From: Prorocentrum cordatum
Lineage: Eukaryota; Sar; Dinophyceae; Prorocentrales; Prorocentraceae
Direction: 5' to 3'
Assembly: GCA_963575745.1 (NCBI GenBank)
Contig: CAUYUJ010017961.1
Coordinates: 158,501-218,936, forward strand
DNA length: 60,436 bases
Shown: in pieces, positions 22,485 through 32,492 of the stretch
Layout of the letters: each line of letters opens with the position of its first letter
How positions within the stretch are numbered: position 1 is the first letter of the stretch
Position numbers and translations under genes: made by a program
The notes under the pieces: generated by a model
What the model was told of the DNA's origin: nothing
Seen by the model: the letters and a program-made list of their open reading frames with translations, nothing else
Databases searched by the model: none

Positions 22485-23690
22485 GGAATCGACGATTAAT
22501 TGTGTCTGTGCTTTTTCTCCTCCTGACCAACCCCTCCCGTGCCCCTCCGGCCTCGAGTCAGGTCGGGCACCTCCCCCTACAGGCGGATCCTGGACGGAGA
22601 AAAAAGAAAAGACGCCCGAAAATGCTCGAGAGTTTGACTGTTTTCGGATCCTCCTCCTGTGCGAGGGACATGCCCGACTTCAAGCCTCGAACTCCCTGAT
22701 CCCCAAGGTTGACGGCATCGGTACCTTTCCCTCGCCTGAGTTCCCCCTACTCTGACGACGGAGACGGCGCAGACGACAACAATCACCACAAGCGGCGACG
22801 AGGACGACCAGTTTCAAGGGGCCCCAGGACACACAAACAAATACACACACAAATAAAAGGCTCCCCCATATTTCCCCATATTTTCTGGGTTCTTGTCTCC
22901 CCCCCCACTTCCCATAGTTTCCCATCTTTTCCTGGGGATCGACGATTAATTGTGTCTGCGTGTTTTTCCCCTCCTGACAGTTGTGAAATCGGCAGCCGAC
23001 TCGGGAGAAGTCGAATCTGCGGAAATCGGCAGGCTTGCAGGCCTCCAGTGAGAGAAACAGGAGCCCAACATCGGAATCCGAACCCGCATCGGATCGGAAC
23101 TGGAAGCCACCGAAATCGGCTCGAATCGACTCGGGGGGCTCGAAACGACCCCTGCTGTCCGACGAGGGAGGCGGCGCAGACGACAACCATCACCGCGAGC
23201 GGCGACGAGGACGACCCGCTGCCCTCTGCGCACGGCTCGGCGCGCCGAGGCCCCGGCGCGGCCATGGCGCGGCGGGGCCCCCGGGACGAGGAGCCGCGGC
23301 GGCCTCCTCTGTGCAGCAGCGGCGGGTGGGGGGCAAAGTGCCCTCGAGCCGGGAGGAGAGAGGCAGGGAAAGGGGAGGCAGGGAAGGGGGGGGAGGGAGG
23401 GAGGGAGGGGAGGGGAGGGTGGGGCAAAGTGCCCTCGAGCCGGAGGAGAGAGGCAGGGAAAGGGGAGGCAGGGAAGGGGAGGGAGGGAGAAGGACGAGTG
23501 TAAATGAAGGGGCCCTGGGATACACACACACACACACACACACACATGAATACACACAAATAAAATAATCCCCCATATTTTCCCATATTTTCTGGGTTTT
23601 TGTCGTCCCCCCATTTCCCATAGTTTCCCATATTTTCTTGGGGATCGACGATTAATTGTGTCTGTGTGTTTTTCCCCCCCTGAGGGAGGG
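22485..23690. repeat. Segmental repeat ending in 'gggatcgacgattaattg', three copies
   Basis: The end block 'atcgacgattaattgtgtc' plus 'tg.gtttttc.cc.cctga' occurs at about 22,488, 22,940 and 23,644. The upstream block 'ggcggcgcagacgacaac.atcacc' plus 'gcggcgacgaggacgacc' occurs at about 22,763 and 23,170. 'cccatattttc..ccatattttctgggtt' occurs at about 22,866 and 23,574. A ~100 bp unit 'gtgccctcgagccgg.aggagagaggcagggaaagg' is also tandemly doubled at 23,339 and 23,430. The copies are nested duplications with expanded (CA)n and GGGA tracts. No gene. Confidence 0.75.
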
Positions 23691-24400
23691 AGGGAGGGAG
23701 AAGGACGAAGGAAGGTGGAGAGGAAGGGAGGAGGAGCGGGACATCATGAGAGAGGAGGACGGAAAGGGGGACGAGAACAGTGAACGCTTTAAGTCCTGGC
23801 TGGACAAAGCCCTAGTGGGGCAAGACAACATGCGACTGCCTACAAGATGTTGAACTACTACAGCGCGCCAGCCCATCGAACGAGCTCAGAACAAGGAGGA
23901 GAAGAAACAGAAGTATCGGAAGTAAGGAGATGAAGAGGGTAGGAGGAGGAGGAAGAGGAGGACGAGGGCGGGGGAAGGGGAACGAACGAACCATGCAGGT
24001 GACAGTTCGAGAAAGCTGCACTGACGCAATAGGATCGGCCCTATCGGCCGAAGACTTCAGGACGGGCCCACCCAGAGAAACGTGTGAAGCTTCAAATCTC
24101 CACTTTTTCATTGAGGGCGAGGAGGAGGAGGACGAGAAAGACTGAGGAGGAAGTGGAGGAGGAGCTTCGTTGCGTCACCCATTCAGGCTAACTCCAATAC
24201 ACGGTCAGGGAAGGCCTGGGCTTGGGACTGGTTCCAGGGAAACCGTCCGAGAAGGAAGAGGAGGGAGAATAGGGGAATGGGGAGGGAGGGGAGTAAGAGG
24301 GCGAGGGAGATGAACCTCATCGTGGTGGCCGGATGTAAGTTGATGCTGCGGGCTTTGTAAAAGGCCGTCTTTCCCCACAAGCGGCGGAGGGCATCAAGGC
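23691..24400. other. No gene recognised
   Basis: Purine-rich (GGA/GAG) sequence with short open frames lacking domain character. Confidence 0.4.
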
Positions 24401-24429
24401 TGGACGGGGACTACAGCAGACGCAGACGG

Positions 24430-26050
24430 CCCCTGCCTCAACTGCGGGGCAGGGGCGTGCATGGACGGCGGCATTGCCCTGTCGCTGGCGGCCAGAGGAG
24501 GGCCTGCCGCTGAGACTCCGGGTTTGGGATCACGGGCCCGCTGGGGGAGCTGCCATGCGACGCGCTGGACTCCTTGGCGCCTGGGGCTCCTTGACGCTTA
24601 GTGTCTCCCTCCCTGCGCCCCAATCTACACTGGTTGTGCAGCAATCTGCCGACACCTGGTTGCTGGCTCAACTTTCAGGGGGGGAGCTTGGGCATCAGGT
24701 GCGCGGATCCCCGCCGGTGTTGTGCGGCTCGCGTAAGGGATACGGCTGCGAAGGGGGTGACCCGTGTTGCGGGTGGTTCGGTTCAGCGTCGTCTTCTTCG
24801 GGGGGCTCGCCCAAAACTGGTTTGTATGGTTTAGTTCCCAGTGACACCTAAGCGTGCCCCTTACATGACTTTTCAGCGTGGCAACTGATATCCCTGACTG
24901 CGGTTGGCGACTTGGCCACCACCTTCGACTCGGGAGGGGGCTCTTCCCCCCCCCCCCCCCCTAGAACACCGACGGGGGCCAGGACCAGTGCGGCGGCCAG
25001 TTTTGGACGCCCGAAATGGGTACGGGAAGAATGGGTACAATGGTACAACGGCGGCCGCTGTTGGGCAGGCGGCCTTCTGTCTCGAATGGACACAGGCCGC
25101 GGCGGCACCGACAGCGAGTCCTGTTCAGGAACTGCTGTTGGGCATCGTACCCATTCTTTCCGTGCCCATCTCGTTCGTGCAGACCAGTAGTCTCCTCCTC
25201 GGCTGCCGGTTGCCCTGCCTGGTTTGTTCACAGCTGATGCCACCCCAGAGCCTCTGGCCGAGGGCGTCAGCGGAATAAGCACCGCGTCGCCAGCAACCAC
25301 AACAAGAGCGAGGGAGATAGTTCGGCGCAAGCTGAGCGGCCGCGGGCAGGCGTGCCAGTGCCCCACCCCCCGACGCCCCTCCGGAAGGCCGGGGGCGCGC
25401 GGGGCGCTTCGTCTACAGAGTCGCTCAGCGGCATCCGGAGATGGCCCTCGCCTTCACTGCGGGGCAGGGGTGTGCACGGGCGGGGGCATGGCCCTGTCGC
25501 CAGCGGCCAGAGGAGGGCCTGCCGTTGAGACTCTGGGCTTGGGATCCTGGGCCCCTGGAGGAGGGGCCGTGCGGCGCGCCGGGCTCCTCTGCGCACGGGG
25601 TGTACCTTGACGCTTCTTGTCCTCCCTGCGCCCTGCTTCGGCTTATGGCCTTGGCGTGCGCTTTCTGCCGACTCCTGCTTGCTGGCTCCCTTCAGTTGGG
25701 GGGGCCTGGGCATGAGGTGCGCGGAACCCGCCATTGCCGTCTGCCGAGACGGCTCGCGTAGGGTTGCGGCTGGGAAAGGGGGTGCCTCGTGTTGCGGGGG
25801 GTCCTGCTCGTCGTCGTCCTCTTCTCTGGGGGCTCGCCCAAAGCTGGTTTGTGTAATTCCTAATTCCCGCTGGCACCGAAGCGTGTCCCTTACGTGACTT
25901 ATCAGTGTCACAACTGATATCTCTGACTGCGGTTGGCGACGTGGCCACCGCCTTCGACTCGGGAGGGGACTTTCTTCCCCCCTGGCACTCAGACGGGGGC
26001 CAGGACCAGTGCGGCGGCCAATAGTCTCCTGGCTTTGTTTTTTGACTCCG
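24430..26050 (+). repeat. Two direct repeats of ~0.6 kb, offset ~1.03 kb, at the 5' side of LINE copy 2
   Basis: 24,430-25,010 and 25,440-26,040 share 'gccctgtcgc', 'gcggccagaggagggcctgc', 'ctcgcccaaa.ctggtttgt', 'caactgatat' and 'gactgcggttggcgac', in the same order. The offset grows from about 1,010 to 1,029 bp by small indels. Tandem 5' units carrying promoters are known in other LINEs (mouse L1 monomers). That role here is inference. Confidence 0.7.
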
Positions 26051-26575
26051 GCCAGGTCCTGCGTGGCCGGATTCTTCCACACCTTTGACTACTTTCTCGC
26101 GCTTCGCGCGAGGGCGGCTAGGCGTCGTGCAGCCTGCTCGCCATCAACACCTACGGGCGAGGGAGATAGATATCCAGTCACTACAGTACGCCCTGGAGCT
26201 GCTCAGCGGCTCCTTCGTGGTCTCGGGCCAGCAGGAGCTGGAGCGAAACTGTAGTGCGACGGAGTGGCTATGCCACACGAGTTTTAGTTTCACATTCCCC
26301 AGTCCCTCTCTCGTGGGTCTCCCCGCGGTTTGGGTTCTTGAGGCGATTTTGAATTCTGCCGGGTATTTGATGGTGACCCTGGGGTTATTGTGGTCCCTCG
26401 CCCGTGCTAAAGTCATTCCCATTTGAGGCGTCTGGGGACGCCGTCGGCAGCGCCTCGTTGTCGAGGATGCGCGCTGGGCCGGCCGGTCCAGGATCTTCTC
26501 CAGGAGCCGGCTTGCGCGGCGCTGGCTTAATAAATTCACCCCCTTCCTGGCGGGTGGTGCGGGTGCAACGGGTGC

Positions 26576-28102
26576 GTGGGTGTGGTTCGGATCCCCCGAC
26601 CCCTTCCCACGAATCCGCCCCCGATTCCGACTCGACTAATTCTACGGTCTACGGCGGTTGCAGGGGCAGCCCCGACCTTAGCTTTGGCCCCCGGCGGTGG
26701 TTCACCTCCCCCCTCGGCGGCCGGACCGTGTTCGTTCGACGGACCTCCCCCATCCTCTGACTCCGCTGCGGCTCCGGTCGGGACGGATCTGGCCGGCTCC
26801 GGCCCAGGCTCTGACGACGGCGGCGCGGGGCATCCCTCGGGCTTAGCGTTTCCCCCTGGAACCCTCCAAGGTGGCGCTGGCGGCGCGAGGAGAACGAAAC
26901 GCAAGCGCGCTCAGCAGGAAGACGTGTGGGGCGCCATAGCCGCCCTAACTACTGAGGTCCGGACTCTGGCCGGGAAACTGGATGGCCAGGCTGGGGCCCA
27001 GGAGACCCCCCCGACTCGGATCCCTTGGACCCGGCGGCGGAGGGTCGCGAAACGTCAGCGGGGGGGCTCGCCTCGGACCCCCTCTTCTCCGACTTCCGGC
27101 ACGACCCCGGCCAATTCCTGGGCGGCCGTGGCCCCTGTTTTGAAGGCTCTTCTGGAGGCCCCGCCCCCCCCGTCGGACGCCGAACTCGCCGAGCTCGCGA
27201 CTCGCCTCCTCGCTGGCCTCGCTCGCTCTGCCCCGGCTGCCGCCGACGCCGCCGCTCCCCAGACTGCTTCTGCCTCGCCGAAGGCCCAAGCGGCGCCGAA
27301 GGCCCAGGCGGCGCCGAAGGCCCAGGCTGCGCCTCGCCCTGAGCAGGCGGCTCCGTCCCAAGTGCGCCGCGATCGTCCCTCCGTCTGGGCCGACTTGTTT
27401 AAGAGCTCGGCGAGCCGCACCCCGGCCCCTCCCCCCCAGGAGCCGCCGCGGGCTGTCTTGTGGGACCCCGCGTGGAGCGGCGCGACCGTGGTTCCCGCCT
27501 CCCGGGTGGCCGGGGCCCACCCTGACGTCCCCCTCGTCGTCCAGGCCAGTACTGCCGACGAGCTCGCTAGCGGGCAGGGCTGGCTGAAGGCTGGCCCTCG
27601 CAAGGCTGGCACCACGTTTGTCCAGGTGCACCGTGAGGGGACCTCCAGGGTCCTCATCAAAGGGAGGTTCGGCCCCGTCGTTGCCAAGGCCACGGTGGTC
27701 CCTGTCGCGGGTCTAGGCGGGGACGCGGCCCCCACGCGCTCGGTCTCGGCGCCTAAGGCGAACGACGACGCCGCGGCCCCACCGACCGAGGGCATCGCCA
27801 TGGTCCGCCTCACGGTGGCCCGCGAGTTCGCCGAGGGGGCCCTCTGGACCCGGGTGCCCGCCCCCCTCTCCGCCTCAACGTCGGCCACGCTCTCCGCTGA
27901 GGCCCGCGACGCCGTCATCAAGACGGCCTCCGTGCAGCGCAACTCCGACGAAGTGACCACCCTTCTGTCTGTCAAGAGGTCTGGCCTCAGCGATTTTCTT
28001 AGCTTCCCCCTCCCCCGGGGGGTTTTCGTGTCCCCCCATCGGGATAAAACTGAGACCCGGGCCCTGAATTGGATCGCCCGGACCCCCCGCTCGGCCCCGT
28101 AG
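26576..28102 (+). CDS. LINE copy 2 ORF1 (Gag-like), about 500 residues
   Basis: The Met at 26,576 opens a Pro/Ala/Gly-rich N-terminus, a basic patch (RRTKRKRAQQ), an Ala/Pro linker with the repeat 'PKAQAA' three times near residues 235-255, then a folded-looking C-terminal part: VVQASTADELASGQGW, TTFVQVHREGTSRVLIKGRFGP, and LSDFLSFPLPRGVFVSPHRDK. The frame ends at TAG 28,100 but the same frame continues with protein-like sequence (YFDAAVAAAKEGGGTLVH), so ORF1 and the OTU region were probably one polyprotein. ORF1 products usually bind the element RNA; I see no CCHC knuckle here. The upstream start is uncertain. Confidence 0.6.
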   Translation: MGVVRIPRPLPTNPPPIPTRLILRSTAVAGAAPTLALAPGGGSPPPSAAGPCSFDGPPPSSDSAAAPVGTDLAGSGPGSDDGGAGHPSGLAFPPGTLQGGAGGARRTKRKRAQQEDVWGAIAALTTEVRTLAGKLDGQAGAQETPPTRIPWTRRRRVAKRQRGGSPRTPSSPTSGTTPANSWAAVAPVLKALLEAPPPPSDAELAELATRLLAGLARSAPAAADAAAPQTASASPKAQAAPKAQAAPKAQAAPRPEQAAPSQVRRDRPSVWADLFKSSASRTPAPPPQEPPRAVLWDPAWSGATVVPASRVAGAHPDVPLVVQASTADELASGQGWLKAGPRKAGTTFVQVHREGTSRVLIKGRFGPVVAKATVVPVAGLGGDAAPTRSVSAPKANDDAAAPPTEGIAMVRLTVAREFAEGALWTRVPAPLSASTSATLSAEARDAVIKTASVQRNSDEVTTLLSVKRSGLSDFLSFPLPRGVFVSPHRDKTETRALNWIARTPRSAP

Positions 28103-28285
28103 CCCCGATCGTCGATCGAGTACTTCGATGCCGCGGTGGCGGCTGCCAAGGAGGGGGGGGGGACCCTGGTCCATCGCCCAGGGGGTCATTCGAACCTCGG
28201 CGCTTTGGGACCCCAGCCCACCACTACTGGCACCGTTGTTGCCCCCCGGTGGTATGCCTCCTGTGTCCCAGCTGCGTGAACGGTC

Positions 28286-29130
28286 GTGGACATAACCAAG
28301 TGGGCCTCCGACAGGGGGGCTACCGACGTCTCTTCCGTCGCGAGGCGAGGGAAAACTGATGCTACGTTCTGGGCCTGGCCGCCAGCTGGCGAGATCGAGG
28401 CTTGGCGTGGGGGGGTGGTTTTCTCTTCTGGTATTGCTGTGACCCCCGCGGCCGTCTCCAAGCAGCGCCGGAAGCCCGCTGAGGCTTCCGCTCCGGCTCG
28501 ATGGGGCGCCGACGCCTCCGCGGGATGCTGCCATTACCCCAGGGACTTCGACCCGTACCCCGGGACCGCGCCTTCCGAGGTTGTCCTTGGCGCCCTGGTG
28601 GACCCAGGTTTTTGAAGAAATCGAGTGCGGCGGGAGGGCGATTGCATGTACACGTCGCTTGCCCATGCTATGAACCACTTGGCGGGGAAGGTTTGCGACA
28701 GCAATCTCCTCGCCGTGCGAGGCCCGCTACAGGCCCAGCTTCGCGCGTGGGCGGCCGCCGAGATCCGGAAGCGAGGTGGCCAGCACGGTCTCCATGACCC
28801 GGACATTGAGCCTCGGGCCACCAGCGTGCTCACCCCAGGGAATTTCGGTGACGTCACTTCCATGCGCGCTCTGGCCACTCACCTTAATCACACTATCCGG
28901 GTTTGGGCCTGGATCAACGCTGACGGCCCCGAGAGCCCGATGGTGTGGCGGCACATCGTCGTCTACCCGTCTGACTCGGCTAAGGGAGGCAGGAGCCCCA
29001 CGGTCTGGCTGAAGCTCAAGGATCAGCACTACCAGTGGCTGCGCCCCAAGGCCGGCAAGTCGCCACCCACTGCGGAGTGGACCAGGGGCGCCACGATCCT
29101 CCATCCGGGGTGTGACGATCTGCTTTACTC
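28286..29130 (+). pseudogene. OTU-family cysteine protease domain in LINE copy 2
   Basis: The segment VDITKWASDRGATDV... leads through a TGA at 28,613 into REGDCMYTSLAHAMN, which matches the OTU catalytic block DGDCLF; Cys codon at 28,643-28,645. About 128 residues later comes LKDQHYQWL, matching the OTU NHY motif (His codon 29,027-29,029). In between, 'TSMRALATHLNHTIRVWA' fits the middle strand and helix of the fold. OTU enzymes cleave ubiquitin-type linkages. Domains of this type occur in various retroelements, where the role is unsettled. The upstream stop means this copy is not translated as one piece. Confidence 0.7.
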
Positions 29131-29229
29131 TACCCATCCCCCCCCGACCGCGGGCGTCGAGATCGAGGGTCCGAGGCCCCCGCGGCCCCCGCGCTGGGTT
29201 CGGAGCCGGCTGCGGCACCAGCCCCAGCC

Positions 29230-30597
29230 ATGCAGGTGGACGATGCTCCGGCGCAGGAGCGGGACAAGCGCCAGACGACTGGCGACTGCGCGACGGCTCC
29301 AGGGGGCCCCCCAGGGGGTGGACGGTCCGGCCCCCCTTCCGTCACCTCCTCGGCGGCGCGGTCTCTTTTTGGACTCCCCCCACGGCCGGCCAGCGACCGC
29401 TCCGCGGGAGGGGACTCTTCGGTGGCGGCTCGGTCCGCCCTCGGCCTCAAGCGGCCGGCTGGCGGCGGCGGCAGCGGCGGCGGCGGCTCCTCGGGCCCCC
29501 TCCCCGACCCCTCCCCTCCCCAGGCGGCTGGGCGGCAGCGCTCCGGCCGCCCTGCCTCGGCGGCGACTTCTGCCGCCCCCGCAGGACGGCAACGCGCTGC
29601 TGCAGGAGAAGGCTCTGGGAGTAAAACCTCTCGGAAGGCCACGCCGGACGCGGCTTCGAAAAAATCGCGCGGAGTCCCAGGGGCCCGAAACGGCTGCCAG
29701 CCCCGCCTCCCTGAGAGGGATACCGCTAGCTTACTCGGGGTGGCCCCCCCGGGCCCGTCTTGTCCGGAAGCTTCCGGACACGGCCCTGGGACGGCCACTC
29801 ACGATTCCGAGGTTTTCGCCAGTCTCGGGGTCCCCCCTCTCGAGGCCACCGCGGAGCTCTTCATGTGCCCGCGCCGCTGGGTCCCCGAGGCCCAGACGGG
29901 GTCGCGGCGCATCGCTGATCGCCATTGGAGGCGGCGCCATGGGGGCCCCCGCCCCCGCCACCAACAAGGCGGCCTACAGGGGTGCCTCTCTGACCCTCCC
30001 TAACTTGAGGGGGGCCAGTCTAAACGGGACCGGGGCGCCCGTAAACGCACGGCGTGGCTGGTCGGCCTTTCTCCGGAGGACCGGGGGGCTGCGCGCGACC
30101 CGGTCTTGGATTGCCCTTTCGCCCATCCCACGGCCCGGGCCCAGACGTGGCGATATGCCTGCCGCAAGTGCCCCCGGGTCGCGGATCTGTGCGTCTTCCG
30201 TCGCACCCCCTGCCCGGCCCGCCCTGCTGGAGCGGGCAGCGCCAACGAGTGGAGGGCCAGGGTTGGGGCCAGCCTCGATCGGGGCCCCGGCGCCCCGCCG
30301 CGGGACCCCGTCAAGAAGCGACAGTACAACCAACAGTACTACACTGCAAACCGCTCCAATCTGGTGCGTGCGCAGCAGCAGCGGCACTGGAGCGACCCCG
30401 ATCTCTTCCGGGAGAGGGCGCGGGCCGCCCAGCCTCAGCAGCGGGAGCGCCGCCGTCTGCTCCGGGAGGGCCGCCGGGCGGCCGCCAAGGCCAGGGCCAG
30501 GACGGCGGCCCGGGCCGCTGCTAAGGCACCGGCGCGGGCTTCCGGCCGGGCTCAGGCCGCCGCCCAGCCTCGGACTAAGGCCGCAGCTCACTCTTGA
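29230..30597 (+). pseudogene. LINE copy 2 middle region: low-complexity linker plus Cys-rich motif
   Basis: A Gly/Ser/Ala/Arg-rich stretch in one frame carries MCPRRWVP near 29,863. Further on in the same frame, CPFAHPTARAQTWRYACRKC is followed by VADLCVF (30,110-30,200), a likely zinc-binding knuckle. A basic tail follows: KKRQYNQQYYTANRSNL and Arg/Ala repeats. Such segments would bind nucleic acid. There is a stop after SDPP at about 30,001 between the two parts. The assignment rests on continuity with the flanking LINE domains. Confidence 0.45.
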
Positions 30598-30754
30598 CTC
30601 CTGGCCGCTGGCGCCGCCGCGCTCCTGCCCCCCCTCCTCCCCCCGCTCCCCCTCCCTCCTTCCTCGCTCTCCCCCTCGTCGCTCCCTCCTCCCCTGCCCC
30701 CCCCTCCCCCTCCTCTCCCCTCTCTCCGCGGCGGCGCCAGCCCCCCTGCGCATC

Positions 30755-31040
30755 TGACCCCAAGGTCCGAATCCTTCCGGTTAACGTCACGTTGCTGACG
30801 CACGACCGCCTGGCTGCCATCCTCGTCCGCGCCTCGGAGTGGGGATGCCAGGTTGTGGCCCTTCAGGAGACTCGGCGTGAGGCTGCCGGGGGCTCCGGCG
30901 GCCTGCGGCGGATCGCCGGACTGCTCACGAAGCTCGGGCGGCGTGCCCAGTTCTCGGCCCCTCCCCCCCGAGGGCGGGGCGGTCGGGACCGCGCCGCGCT
31001 TGGTCGCCAGCTCACCGGCCTCCAGAATCCCATCGTCTAA
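30755..31040 (+). pseudogene. EEP/APE endonuclease N-terminal fragment of LINE copy 2
   Basis: The sequence KVRILPVNVTLL...CQVVALQETRREAAGG carries the family's N-terminal strand with Asn and the catalytic LQET Glu. The frame stops at 31,038 and no GDFN or SDH motif follows. About 600 bp of the domain is therefore missing, an internal deletion. Confidence 0.7.
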
Positions 31041-31054
31041 AGCGCCTGCACCAG

Positions 31055-31608
31055 ATGCACCGGCGCGTCGAGGAGGCGAGTCGACGGGCTGGCGGGCCCC
31101 TCGGTGCCGCCCCCCCTCGCCTCGGTCGGCGGCGGCGCCAGGCCGCCCGGGACGGGGTTCTCCAAGGCCCCCCCCCTTCGACGCTCGGCGAGGCGGCGGC
31201 CGCGATCACGGCCGCGGCTACTAAGGAAGCTCAGACCGAGGCCGGCGTCGCTGTGGCGAAGTGGCGCAAGCGCTTCACCGCTTGGGGGGCTGCCACGGCC
31301 GCCTTGGCCGCCCGCCGGATGCGACCGGAGCGATCGGCCCCTGCGTTTTTCGGCGGCCGATAATTATGCGGGCCGAATGGGCCCGGCGGTGGGACCCGCC
31401 CGCCGCTCCCGCGGCGCCGGCCCGCCGCGACGACCCGACCTGCGATCCCCCGGCTTTGGGCCCCCCCCTCCCTGGAGGCTTTCTGCGACACCCTCGGCTC
31501 CGCCGAGGGCGGCCCCGGCTGGGGCGGCTGGGAGAGCGCGGAGCTCAAGGACATGGTCACCCACATGCCCTGGCTGATCTCCGAGTTGCACGGCATCCTC
31601 ACCGAGGC
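31055..31608 (+). pseudogene. Pre-RT linker and start of RT of LINE copy 2
   Basis: KEAQTEAGVAVAKWRKRFTAWG is the usual helix ahead of LINE RTs. After two frame changes the segment LEAFCDTLG...MVTHMPWLISELHGILTEA (frame of 31,553) leads directly into the insertion point at 31,608. Its continuation, LGDQDWTAERLAAFASVK, lies at 47,956 in the matching frame. Confidence 0.65.
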
Positions 31609-31610
31609 TA
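31609..31610. other. TA target-site duplication, left
   Basis: TA immediately outside the left TIR; the partner is at 47,952-47,953. Confidence 0.8.
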
Positions 31611-31628
31611 ATCCGAAAGCCTTTATAA
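31611..31628 (+). repeat. Left terminal inverted repeat
   Basis: ATCCGAAAGCCTTTATAA. It is identical to the reverse complement of 47,934-47,951; the next base differs (T against C) and the following GG matches. Confidence 0.85.
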
Positions 31629-31640
31629 TGGCGTCGACGA

Positions 31641-31709
31641 CCACAGTGCCAGGGAACTGCTTTGAACAACGCCAGTCGTTCAAAGCAGTGCCCCGGCACT
31701 GCTTTGAAC
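31641..31709. repeat. Left subterminal double hairpin
   Basis: A perfect 15 bp-arm palindrome lies at 31,678-31,709 (GTTCAAAGCAGTGCC, CC loop, complement). It is preceded by a degenerate copy at 31,643-31,667. The same hairpin pair occurs at the right end and in the centre of the element. Confidence 0.85.
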
Positions 31710-31734
31710 GATGCGGAAATGCGATCAGCAGGAG

Positions 31735-32235
31735 CCTTCGCCTGTTCCTTCTCCTCTTCTCGTCGCTGTGTCCTCTTCCTTGTCCTTCCTCCTCCCCCGT
31801 TCCCTCTCTACCTCGTTCTCTCCGTCTCGTGCGCACTCTTCCTCCCCCCTCTCCTCCTCCTCTTCCTGCTTCTCCTCCTCGTCCTCCTCCTCCTCTGCCT
31901 CCTCCTCCTCATTTGTCCTATTTCTCCGTCCTCGTCCTCCTAATTATCCCCCTCCCCCTTCTCCCTCTCCTCCTTCTCCTCCTCCTCGTCCTCGTCCTCG
32001 TCCTCCTCCTCCTCCTCCCCTTCTTCCTCCTCCTCCTCCCCCTTTTCCTCTCCCTCCTCCTCCTCCTCCTCCGCCTCCTCCCCCCCCTTCCCCCTCTTCC
32101 TCCTCTGCTATCACTCATCTATAGTTCCTGCCCACTCCTCCCCTTCACTGATCCTCCTCTTCGTTTTCATCATCCCTTTCGTCCTCCTTCGCACGCCTCT
32201 TAATCCTCAATCGGTCCTCCTTCGCACGCCTCTTA
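31735..32235 (+). promoter_or_regulatory. Pyrimidine-rich tract upstream of gene A
   Basis: About 500 bp of CTC/CCT/TTC with almost no purines (ctcctcctc...cctccccc). It precedes gene A, as similar tracts precede genes B-F. The open frames across it encode Leu/Pro/Ser repeats and are artefacts. A role as trans-splice acceptor polypyrimidine tract is inference. Confidence 0.5.
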
Positions 32236-32396
32236 TCTCAATCGGTTCCCAATCTTCTCGGCTTTCCTGTCATCCGCGCCCCTGGCTCTCGAAGGAGCCT
32301 CAGGATTTCTCCGGGCTCTTGTTTGGCACGCGAAGACACACCTCCCAGGAACGCATCATCGTCCTCACCTCCACCCTCCTCCTCCTCATCATCCCC

Positions 32397-32418
32397 CCCC
32401 ATGCATGTTCGGCTCAAG
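32397..32418 (+). other. Weak spliced-leader-like relic before gene A
   Basis: The end GTTCGGCTCAAG matches the 3' end of the DinoSL (TTTTGGCTCAAG) with two differences; overall about 14 of 22 positions agree. Weak on its own. Confidence 0.35.
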
Positions 32419-32492
32419 CCCGCGCCGACGGCAGGTTCCACGGCGGTTGGGCGGGCTCGCGCCCGCCTCCGCGGCCTGCAGTCGGGGCAGAG

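Larger units (their letters stand above)
24430..31608 (+). mobile_element. Decayed LINE, copy 2 (left part; the right part is 47,954-48,483)
   Basis: Order: ~1 kb direct repeats, ORF1, OTU protease domain, Ala/Arg-rich and Cys-rich region, EEP endonuclease N-part and start of the RT. The RT continues beyond a 16.3 kb insertion. Most segments lie in one frame with stop codons (28,100 TAG; 28,277 TGA; 28,613 TGA), so the copy is dead. High G+C distinguishes it from the flanking repeats. The start coordinate is set by the first direct repeat and is only approximate. Confidence 0.75.
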
